This document shows, in pieces, positions 1-5,268 of a stretch of DNA of 7,635 nt (position 1 is its first letter; each line of letters starts with the position of its first letter). Below the pieces are notes generated by a model. The model was not told where the DNA came from and searched no databases. It saw only the letters and a list, made by a program, of their open reading frames with translations. The position numbers and the translations under genes were made by a program. The stretch comes from an uncultured Microbacteriaceae bacterium (lineage in GTDB: Bacteria > Actinomycetota > Actinomycetes > Actinomycetales > Microbacteriaceae), in the NCBI GenBank assembly GCA_903907615.1, contig CAIVOR010000237.1, positions 1 through 7,635 of the forward strand, given 5' to 3'.

Positions 1-51
1 CTGATGCTCCGCAAGGGCCTCACCCTCGAGAACGTCTATACCCACCTCTAA
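1..51 (+). CDS. hisE: Phosphoribosyl-ATP pyrophosphatase HisE, C-terminal end only
   Basis: Only the last 16 codons and the TAA stop are present; the gene starts before the window. The residues read LMLRKGLTLENVYTHL. This matches the usual end of actinobacterial HisE, where a helix with the pattern QxLMxxxGLxLxDVYxxL closes the protein. HisE hydrolyses phosphoribosyl-ATP to phosphoribosyl-AMP, the second step of histidine synthesis, in the cytoplasm. Its substrate is the product of HisG, encoded 27 nt downstream on the same strand, which supports the call. No catalytic residues lie in the visible part, so the assignment rests on this short tail plus context. It is a separate gene, not a HisIE fusion, because hisI occurs on its own at 1684. 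Confidence 0.8.
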   Translation: MMLRKGLTLENVYTHL

Positions 52-68
52 GCACTTCGATACTGGTC

Positions 69-73
69 AAGGA
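69..73 (+). promoter_or_regulatory. Ribosome binding site of hisG
   Basis: AAGGA lies 5 nt before the ATG at 79. It is the best Shine-Dalgarno match in the 27-nt hisE-hisG gap and supports that start codon. Confidence 0.6.
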
Positions 74-78
74 ACCCC

Positions 79-918
79 ATGCTGCGAATAGCTGTACCCA
101 ACAAGGGCTCACTCGCCGACGTTGCCATCGAGATGTTGCGCGAGGCGGGCTATGCCACGCGTCGTGATACCCGTGAACTGCACGTGGAGGATCCCCGTAA
201 CGACGTGGAGTTTTTCTATCTGCGTCCCCGAGACATCGCGACGTACGTTGGTTCGGGGGCGCTCGATGTGGGAATCACGGGGCGCGATTTGCTCCTCGAT
301 TCGGGGTCGAGCGCCACAGAGATTGCTGACCTGAGCTTTGGCCAATCAACTTTTCGATTCGCGGCACCGGTGGGAACCATTTCTTCAGTGTCCGAGCTTG
401 AAGGCCGTCGCGTGGCAACGAGCTATCCGGGACTTGTCGGATCTTTTCTTGAGTCGGCTGGGGTTTCCGCCACCCTCGTCACGCTGGATGGCGCCGTCGA
501 ATCGGCCGTGCGCTTGGGTGTTGCCGATGCCGTGGCCGACGTCGTCTCCACGGGGTCGACGTTACGCAAGGCCGGCCTGGAAATTTTTGGTCCCGTCATT
601 TTGGAAAGTTCGGGAGTGCTGATCTCCGGCGGCAGCACCACCGCTGCGGCCACAACGCTCTTGCGACGACTCGAAGGCGTTCTCGTAGCGCGCTCCTACG
701 TTCTCATGGACTACGACTGCCCTGTCACGCTGTTGGAGCGGGCCTGTGCCTTGGCGCCGGGCATTGAATCGCCCACCGTCTCGCCGCTTCGTGATCCCGA
801 GTGGGTCGCTGTGCGCGTGATGGTTCCGCAGTCGGATCAAAACCAAGTCATGGATGCCCTCTACGAGCTGGGTGCACGCGCCATCTTGGTCAGTTCCATT
901 CACGCGGCCAGGCTGTAG
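79..918 (+). CDS. hisG: ATP phosphoribosyltransferase, long regulatory form (HisG)
   Basis: HisG joins ATP and PRPP to phosphoribosyl-ATP, the committed and feedback-inhibited first step of histidine synthesis. The 279-residue length is that of the long form, which carries its own histidine-binding domain and needs no HisZ partner. The N-terminus (MLRIAVPNKGSL) is the standard family start. LDVGITGRDLL (62-72) and the PRPP loop region DVVSTGSTLRKAGL (154-167) belong to the periplasmic-binding-protein-like catalytic domain. From about residue 205 (YVLMDYDCP, then LESPTVSPLRD-like residues 229-239) the sequence is the ACT-like C-terminal regulatory domain, ending at 279. The start ATG at 79 has a good AAGGA site. 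The gene sits between hisE and hisF, and the hisF GTG begins 1 nt after its TAG. From the family, histidine should inhibit the enzyme allosterically. Confidence 0.97.
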   Translation: MLRIAVPNKGSLADVAIEMLREAGYATRRDTRELHVEDPRNDVEFFYLRPRDIATYVGSGALDVGITGRDLLLDSGSSATEIADLSFGQSTFRFAAPVGTISSVSELEGRRVATSYPGLVGSFLESAGVSATLVTLDGAVESAVRLGVADAVADVVSTGSTLRKAGLEIFGPVILESSGVLISGGSTTAAATTLLRRLEGVLVARSYVLMDYDCPVTLLERACALAPGIESPTVSPLRDPEWVAVRVMVPQSDQNQVMDALYELGARAILVSSIHAARL

Positions 919-919
919 C

Positions 920-1687
920 GTGTCCCTCTCCGTGCGCATCATCCCGTGTCTCGACGTGTCGGGGGGACGTGTGGTCAAGGGTGTCAACTTCGAGAATCTC
1001 CGTGACGCCGGTGATCCGGTCGACTTGGCGCGCCTGTACTACGCGCAGGGTGCCGATGAAGTGACATTCCTCGACGTATCGGCAACGGTCGATGGTCGTG
1101 ACACCATGTACGACGTCGTGGCGCGCACCGCCGACGAGGTGTTCATACCGCTCACTGTTGGTGGGGGAGTGAGAACGGCTGACGATGTGGCTCGTCTGCT
1201 GGCGAGCGGCGCCGATAAGGTCAGCGTGAACAGCGCCGCAGTTGCGCGGCCGGATCTGCTCGACGACATTTCCGCTCGATTCGGTGCTCAGGTCTTGGTC
1301 CTGAGTCTTGACGTCAAACGTTCGGACCGGACCGCCAGCGGTTTTATCGTGACGTCCCACGGCGGGCGCACCGAGACAGACATTGACGCGGTCGACTGGA
1401 CTCGTGAGGCACAGGAGCGCGGCGTCGGCGAATTGCTCGTCAACTCCATCGATGCCGACGGAACAAAAGAGGGCTTCGATCTCGAACTGATTTCACTGAT
1501 TGCGGTGAACGCCCACGTTCCCATTATTGCCTCCGGTGGCGCGGGAAATGCCCAGGACTTCGCGCCGGCCGTTGCCGCGGGAGCGGACGCGGTTTTGGCA
1601 GCATCCATTTTTCACTCGGGCGATGTGCGCATCGCGGATGTCAAGGCGGACTTGACCACGCACGGCTACGAGGTGCGCGCAGCATGA
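920..1687 (+). CDS. hisF: Imidazole glycerol phosphate synthase cyclase subunit (HisF)
   Basis: HisF is a TIM-barrel enzyme that uses ammonia delivered by the glutaminase HisH to convert PRFAR to imidazole glycerol phosphate and AICAR. The 255-residue product shows IIPCLDV (7-13) with the catalytic Asp12 and SLDVKR (129-134) with the second catalytic Asp131. These align with Asp11 and Asp130 of the Thermotoga enzyme. The phosphate-binding segments TVGGGVRT (79-86), ASGGAGN (204-210) and GADAVLAASIFH (221-232) are also present. I chose GTG at 920 because it gives the normal MSLSVRIIPCLDV start, has AGG 7 nt upstream and follows the hisG stop by 1 nt. An in-frame ATG at 854 would add 22 unrelated residues inside hisG. 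Position 132 is Val, where Ala is commoner. HisH is not in the window, so it must be encoded elsewhere. Confidence 0.96.
   Translation: MSLSVRIIPCLDVSGGRVVKGVNFENLRDAGDPVDLARLYYAQGADEVTFLDVSATVDGRDTMYDVVARTADEVFIPLTVGGGVRTADDVARLLASGADKVSVNSAAVARPDLLDDISARFGAQVLVLSLDVKRSDRTASGFIVTSHGGRTETDIDAVDWTREAQERGVGELLVNSIDADGTKEGFDLELISLIAVNAHVPIIASGGAGNAQDFAPAVAAGADAVLAASIFHSGDVRIADVKADLTTHGYEVRAA
1670..1675 (+). promoter_or_regulatory. Ribosome binding site of hisI inside hisF
   Basis: GAGGTG ends 8 nt before the hisI ATG at 1684 and lies in the last hisF codons. It suggests hisI is translated by new initiation as well as by coupling through the ATGA overlap. Confidence 0.5.
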
Positions 1688-2058
1688 CGACAACACCCGA
1701 AGTCGCGTTCAACGAACAGGGGCTCGTTCCGGTCGTCGTTCAGGACGAAACGTCCAAGCGTGTCCTCATGGTCGCTTACATGAACCGCGAGGCGCTGGAA
1801 CTCACACTGACCACGGGCCGTGCGGTTTACTGGTCGCGTTCACGGGGAGAACTGTGGCGCAAGGGCGACACCAGCGGGAATGCTCAATTCGTTCGCCGCG
1901 TGGAGTTGGACTGTGACGGAGACACTCTTCTGATCTCCGTGGAGCAGGTCGGTCCCGCGTGCCACACCGGCACAATGTCCTGCTTTGACGTCGCGGTATT
2001 GCCGGCCGTGACGAACGTCGTACCCGGCGATGCCGTGCCTCCGCTCGTGAAAGAATAG
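1684..2058 (+). CDS. hisI: Phosphoribosyl-AMP cyclohydrolase (HisI)
   Basis: HisI opens the adenine ring of phosphoribosyl-AMP, the third histidine step, in the cytoplasm. The 124-residue protein is the stand-alone form without a HisE domain. The core is clear: MVAYMNREAL (29-38), the TGRAVYWSRSR stretch (44-54), LWRKGDTSGN (57-66), LDCDGDTLL (75-83) and GPACHTGTMSCF (90-101). Asp76, Asp78 and Asp80 form the expected magnesium-binding DxDxD. Cys77, Cys93 and Cys100 have the 16- and 7-residue spacing of the family's zinc ligands. The ATG overlaps the hisF stop as ATGA, which favours translational coupling. The last 20 or so residues are less conserved. The TAG stop is 7 nt before trpE, so hisI is the last histidine gene of this run. 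Confidence 0.96.
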   Translation: MTTTPEVAFNEQGLVPVVVQDETSKRVLMVAYMNREALELTLTTGRAVYWSRSRGELWRKGDTSGNAQFVRRVELDCDGDTLLISVEQVGPACHTGTMSCFDVAVLPAVTNVVPGDAVPPLVKE

Positions 2059-2064
2059 TTTCAC
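2047..2064 (+). repeat. Small perfect inverted repeat at the hisI-trpE junction
   Basis: GTGAAA (2047-2052) and TTTCAC (2059-2064) are perfect 6-bp arms around a 6-nt loop (GAATAG). The hisI stop codon is in the loop, and the trpE ATG begins 2 nt after the right arm. The only purine-rich stretch that could act as the trpE ribosome site (GAAAGAA) is partly in the left arm. Arms this short arise often by chance, so only the position is suggestive. Confidence 0.35.
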
Positions 2065-2065
2065 C

Positions 2066-3589
2066 ATGAGCCAAACCACTCGCGAAGAATTCGCTGCCCT
2101 CGTCGGCAGTGGTCAGCGTGTCCTCACGGTCAGTCGTGAGGTCTTTGCCGATGCGGATTCTCCCGTGTCGTTGTATCGCCGATTGTCGGAATCACGCCCG
2201 GGGTCATTCCTTCTTGAGTCGGCGGAGCAGGGCGGTATCTGGTCTCGCTTTTCTTTCGTGGGTGTTGAGAGTTTCGGCACGCTGACCGATGTCGATGGGG
2301 TCTCTCGCTGGATCAACTATTCGCTCGACGAGTCGCGTGCCTTTGATGGACCGGTTCCCGAATTGGGCTTGGATGCTGTCTCGGTACTAACGCAGCGCTG
2401 GGCAAGTTCTCCCCACGGTCACGCCGCACCTCTCACGGGCGGTCTCGTGGGTTTCATCGGGTGGGACGCGGTGCGCCAACTCGAACGACTTCCCAACGCG
2501 CCTCCTACCGAGGTTCCCGTTCCGGGGCAGGCCCTCAACTTTGTCCGTGACCTGGTCGTTATTGACCATCGCACGGGAACGTTGACGTTGGTCACAAACG
2601 TGCTCGCGCTCGACGGCGCACCCGATTATGACGAGGCAATTGGTCGCATCGAGGCGATGGAGGCTCGCCTTCGAGCACCACACACCGCGGCCGTGTCGCT
2701 CATCGATTTGTCGATCAACGCTCAGCCCGAACACCGCACCGAACGGGACGACTACCTGTCTTCGGTTCTGACGTCCAAGGACTACATCGTCGCTGGTGAC
2801 ATTTTCCAGGTCGTGATTTCACAGCGATTCGAACTCGAGTGTCGAGCCACTCCGTTGGACGTTTACCGTGTCCTCCGATCGTTGAACCCCAGCCCGTACA
2901 TGTACCTACTGAGCCTGGAAACGGTTGACGGCACACCGTATGCCGTTGTGGGATCTTCTCCCGAAGCGCTCGTCAAGGTTCAGGAGGGTCGCGTCTTTAC
3001 GCATCCGATCGCGGGATCACGACCGCGCGGTGGCACTCCCGAAGTCGACCAGGCCCTTGAAACAGAGCTCCTCGCGGACGAGAAGGAGCGGGCCGAACAC
3101 CTCATGCTCGTAGATCTCGCGCGAAACGACCTGCTGCGCGTCTGTGACGCAGGCAGTGTCGAGGTCACGGAGTTCATGCGAGTTGAGCGGTTTAGTCACA
3201 TCATGCACATCGTGTCGTCGGTGGAGGGCAACCTGCGAGACGGTCAGGATGCGGTTGACGTTTTTCGGGCCACGTTCCCCGCGGGCACTCTGTCCGGCGC
3301 TCCCAAGCCGCGAGCCCTCGAGATCATTGACGAGCTCGAACCTGCCGGCCGCGGGGTGTACGGCGGCGTCGTGGGTTACTTCGACTTTGCGGGCAACGCC
3401 GATCTTGCCATCGCTATTCGAACAGCCACAATTGCTCGGGGACGCGCCTATGTGCAGGCCGGAGGCGGTCTCGTAGCGGACAGCGACCCCGAGGCAGAGT
3501 TCCAGGAGAGCGTCAACAAGGCGGCCGCACCACTCCGTGCCGTCGCCATTGCCAATGCCTTGATTGATACGGCGTCAGCATCCCGATGA
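2066..3589 (+). CDS. trpE: Anthranilate synthase component I (TrpE)
   Basis: TrpE converts chorismate to anthranilate with ammonia supplied by TrpG; it is the first committed and tryptophan-inhibited step. At 507 residues it is a stand-alone TrpE, not a TrpE-TrpG fusion. The N-terminal domain has the tryptophan feedback motif SFLLES (47-52) followed by IWSRFSFVG (58-66). The C-terminal chorismate-binding domain shows GDIFQVV (244-250), SPYMYLL (276-282), PIAGSRPRG (314-322), HLMLVDLARND (345-355), RFSHIMHIVSSVEG (375-388), FPAGTLSGAPKPRA (404-417), GVVGYFDFAGN (434-444) and QAGGGLVADSDPEAEFQE (464-481). All the expected motifs are intact, so an active, Trp-sensitive enzyme is likely. The ATG at 2066 lies 7 nt after hisI and has only a weak ribosome site, so coupling to hisI translation is plausible. 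TrpG is not encoded here. Confidence 0.97.
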   Translation: MSQTTREEFAALVGSGQRVLTVSREVFADADSPVSLYRRLSESRPGSFLLESAEQGGIWSRFSFVGVESFGTLTDVDGVSRWINYSLDESRAFDGPVPELGLDAVSVLTQRWASSPHGHAAPLTGGLVGFIGWDAVRQLERLPNAPPTEVPVPGQALNFVRDLVVIDHRTGTLTLVTNVLALDGAPDYDEAIGRIEAMEARLRAPHTAAVSLIDLSINAQPEHRTERDDYLSSVLTSKDYIVAGDIFQVVISQRFELECRATPLDVYRVLRSLNPSPYMYLLSLETVDGTPYAVVGSSPEALVKVQEGRVFTHPIAGSRPRGGTPEVDQALETELLADEKERAEHLMLVDLARNDLLRVCDAGSVEVTEFMRVERFSHIMHIVSSVEGNLRDGQDAVDVFRATFPAGTLSGAPKPRALEIIDELEPAGRGVYGGVVGYFDFAGNADLAIAIRTATIARGRAYVQAGGGLVADSDPEAEFQESVNKAAAPLRAVAIANALIDTASASR

Positions 3590-3614
3590 CGCACCTACCA
3601 TCGCGAGCCTGATG
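3586..3614 (+). promoter_or_regulatory. trpE-membrane protein junction with 8-codon mini-ORF
   Basis: The trpE stop overlaps an ATG (ATGA, 3586-3589). This ATG opens an 8-codon frame, MTHLPSRA, whose TGA (3610-3612) overlaps the ATG of the next gene (TGATG, 3610-3614). No strong ribosome site precedes the 3612 ATG. A ribosome could therefore pass from trpE to the membrane protein through this short frame. This is inference from layout; chance is possible. Confidence 0.3.
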
Positions 3615-4226
3615 CGCATCACTCGCTCGCTTGTTGTCGTAGCCACGCTTGTCGTCACCGCACTTCTGTTGGTGGCGAGTGCCCAGCCGTGGGTCGTCCT
3701 GGGGTTGTCCTCGGCGGAGTCGAGTTCACGCGAACTGACCGTTTTGGGGGCGACGCTCGCGCCCGCCTTTGTGGGATTGAGCCTGGCGTATGTGGCGGCG
3801 ATGATGGTCGCGCTGATATCCCGCAAAGTAGTGCGCATCGTCTGCACGATTATTGCTGCTCTCGTTGGCGTCGCTGCTGGAATCGTCGAACTTGTGGCGG
3901 TTGTCGACCCGGTGGCCGCTGCGCGCGTCACCATCGCACGCGTTACGGGAATCTCCGATACGGAGCATCAGCGAGACCTGATCACGGCGATATTTCTCCA
4001 ACCGTGGGCATTTATTGCTCTTCTGGGTGCGCTTATCTCCGTGATTGTGGCCCTTGCGGTTCTACCCGCTGGAAGAACCTGGACGACGAACGCGAGTAGG
4101 TTCGAACGTCGGAAAGGGGCCTCGCGCGCGCGGGCTCGCGTTCTGCCGGCGTCTGAGCGTGATCCGCACGAGACGTGGGACGATCTGTCCAGCGGGGGAG
4201 ACCCGACGCAGAGTGCCAAGGACTAA
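3612..4226 (+). CDS. Trp-region conserved membrane protein (TIGR02234-type)
   Basis: The function is unknown; I recognise this as the actinobacterial membrane protein regularly found beside trpE/trpC. The 204 residues give four likely membrane segments at about 6-25, 48-70, 73-97 and 130-152. Basic residues at the N-terminus (MRITR), the 71-75 turn (RKVVR) and the tail place both ends in the cytoplasm. A QPW triplet occurs at both outer membrane edges (25-27 and 130-132). The cytoplasmic tail is first strongly basic (about 163-177), then acidic with TWDDLSSGGDPT (188-199), resembling the family's TWDxLxxGxDPT ending. I chose ATG 3612 because the protein then starts two to five residues before helix 1, as in relatives. 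An in-frame TTG at 3564 would add 16 hydrophilic residues and overlap trpE by 26 nt. Its setting suggests a role linked to tryptophan, but no reaction can be assigned. Confidence 0.85.
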   Translation: MRITRSLVVVATLVVTALLLVASAQPWVVLGLSSAESSSRELTVLGATLAPAFVGLSLAYVAAMMVALISRKVVRIVCTIIAALVGVAAGIVELVAVVDPVAAARVTIARVTGISDTEHQRDLITAIFLQPWAFIALLGALISVIVALAVLPAGRTWTTNASRFERRKGASRARARVLPASERDPHETWDDLSSGGDPTQSAKD

Positions 4227-4229
4227 ACT
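4224..4229 (+). promoter_or_regulatory. Possible -10 element before the small HGxxPAAW-type gene
   Basis: TAAACT resembles an actinobacterial -10 box and lies 30 nt before the ATG at 4260. It includes the TAA stop of the preceding gene. No convincing -35 hexamer is visible 16-18 nt upstream. If real, it would let the small membrane gene and trpCBA be transcribed apart from the his genes and trpE. Confidence 0.22.
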
Positions 4230-4248
4230 GAAGACGTATCCGATAACC

Positions 4249-4254
4249 GAGGAG
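4249..4254 (+). promoter_or_regulatory. Strong ribosome binding site of the 77-residue membrane protein
   Basis: GAGGAG stands 5 nt before the ATG at 4260. It is the best Shine-Dalgarno match in the window and fixes the start. It suggests the small protein is made at a higher rate than its neighbours, which have weak sites. Confidence 0.75.
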
Positions 4255-4259
4255 TAGCT

Positions 4260-4493
4260 ATGAGCGCCAACCCATCCGACCCGGGTGAAGGTCACTCGCC
4301 CGCCGCGTGGACCGCTGTCGTCATCATGCTGGTTGCTTTCGCAGCCGGCACTCTGTTTTTCGTTCTTAACCTCCCGATTGGTGTTTACGCCAGCGTGGGA
4401 CTCTTGATTGTTGGCGCTCTCATGGGCCCCATCTTGGCGAAGGCCGGGTACGGAGTGAACGGGCCCAAGTACGTTCCGAAGGTGCACTCCTAA
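4260..4493 (+). CDS. Small HGxxPAAW-type membrane protein of unknown function
   Basis: The 77-residue product belongs to the small actinobacterial proteins named for the motif HGxxPAAW (DUF6704-like), usually found just upstream of trpC. Here the motif reads EGHSPAAW (10-17), so the first His is replaced by Glu while Gly, Pro, both Ala and Trp are kept. Trp17 stands right at the membrane edge. Two hydrophobic helices follow, about 18-37 and 41-60, joined by a short NLPIG turn, so both ends should face the same side. The tail (62-77) has AGYGVNGPKYVPKVHS. There is no signal peptide cleavage site, and the protein is probably integral in the cytoplasmic membrane. A strong GAGGAG site lies upstream and trpC begins 1 nt after the stop. 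Its function is unknown; a small subunit or partner of the preceding membrane protein is a reasonable guess only. Confidence 0.82.
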   Translation: MSANPSDPGEGHSPAAWTAVVIMLVAFAAGTLFFVLNLPIGVYASVGLLIVGALMGPILAKAGYGVNGPKYVPKVHS

Positions 4494-4494
4494 C

Positions 4495-5268
4495 TTGTTG
4501 CTCGCCGAACTGACCGCGGGAGCGGTCGAAGATGCCCGCACCCGCGAACGGACTGTCCCACTCGCGGTGATGATTGAACGCGCTCACGCCGCAACGCCAG
4601 CAATTGATGCGCTGGCTGCACTCGCACCGAGTGATCACGTCAAGATCATTGCTGAAGTGAAGCGCTCCAGCCCCTCTCGGGGTGACATGGCGGAGATCGC
4701 CGATCCGGCAGCTCTCGCACTCACCTATGCGGCTGCGGGGGCATCGGCCATTTCCGTCCTCACCGAGGAGCGTCGCTTCAAGGGATCACTCGATGACCTC
4801 GATGCCGTGCGCAGCGTGGTGGACATTCCCGTTTTGCGCAAAGACTTTATCGCCACCGACTACCAGGTATACGAGGCACGTGCTCACGGTGCGGACATCG
4901 TTCTGCTGATTGTGGCCGCTCTTGAGCAGCCGGAGCTGATCCACCTTTACGAACTCACGCGTTCGTTGGGCATGACCGCGCTCGTGGAGACACACTCCGC
5001 GGTCGAGGTGACCCGTGCGGTCGACGTGGGTGCTGGGTTGATTGGGGTCAATGCCCGAGACCTCGACACTTTTGAGCTGGACCGGGAACTGTTCGGCCGG
5101 ATTGCGGATCGCATTCCCGGTTCGACGATTAGCGTCGCCGAATCGGCAGTTCGGTCGGCCGAGGACGTTGCCCACTATCGCGCCGCAGGCGCCGATGTGG
5201 TTCTTGTTGGTGAGGCGTTGGTCACTACTGACCCCGTCGTGACGATGGCGGGATTCTTAGCCTCATGA
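4495..5268 (+). CDS. trpC: Indole-3-glycerol phosphate synthase (TrpC)
   Basis: TrpC closes and decarboxylates CdRP to indole-3-glycerol phosphate, the substrate of TrpA. The 257-residue TIM barrel is the single-domain form with no TrpF fusion. The catalytic residues by comparison with the Sulfolobus enzyme are all present: Glu54 and Lys56 in IAEVKRSSPS (52-61), Lys116 in VLRKDF (113-118), Glu165 in LVETHS (163-168), Asn186 in GVNARDL (184-190), and Glu216 and Ser217 in AESAV (215-219). The last motif usually reads AESGV, so Ala218 replaces Gly. The start is TTG at 4495, or the adjacent TTG at 4498. Either gives the usual short N-terminal helix (LLAELTAGAVEDA); no ATG or GTG is available nearby. 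The gene begins 1 nt after the stop of the small membrane gene and has only a distant AAGG (4479-4482), so coupled translation is likely. Confidence 0.95.
   Translation: MLLAELTAGAVEDARTRERTVPLAVMIERAHAATPAIDALAALAPSDHVKIIAEVKRSSPSRGDMAEIADPAALALTYAAAGASAISVLTEERRFKGSLDDLDAVRSVVDIPVLRKDFIATDYQVYEARAHGADIVLLIVAALEQPELIHLYELTRSLGMTALVETHSAVEVTRAVDVGAGLIGVNARDLDTFELDRELFGRIADRIPGSTISVAESAVRSAEDVAHYRAAGADVVLVGEALVTTDPVVTMAGFLAS

Noticed and set aside
854..919. In-frame upstream ATG extending hisF by 22 residues
   Set aside because: The extra residues overlap the conserved C-terminal domain of hisG and are absent from HisF proteins; GTG at 920 gives the standard start.
890..1360. 156-codon minus-strand frame opposite hisF
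   Set aside because: Antisense to the catalytic core of hisF; the product has no coherent domain features.
1652..1657. TTGACC as a -35 box for a hisI or trpE promoter
   Set aside because: No -10-like hexamer lies at suitable spacing, and the site is inside hisF coding sequence.
2059..2065. Trp attenuator or leader peptide before trpE
   Set aside because: Only 7 nt separate hisI and trpE; there is no Trp-codon-rich short frame and no terminator hairpin with a T-run.
3564..3611. TTG start extending the Trp-region membrane protein by 16 residues
   Set aside because: It adds a hydrophilic piece before helix 1 that relatives lack and overlaps trpE by 26 nt; ATG 3612 gives the usual N-terminus. 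Kept as an alternative only.
4088..4143. Perfect 9-bp inverted repeat GAACGCGAG/CTCGCGTTC with a 38-nt loop
   Set aside because: It lies in the Arg-rich coding tail of the membrane protein. About one such pair is expected by chance in a window of this size, and there is no T-run, so it is not a terminator call.
4062..4541. 159-codon minus-strand frame across the two membrane genes and the trpC start
   Set aside because: Opposite three well supported plus-strand gene segments, no recognisable motif, and no credible promoter or ribosome site seen.
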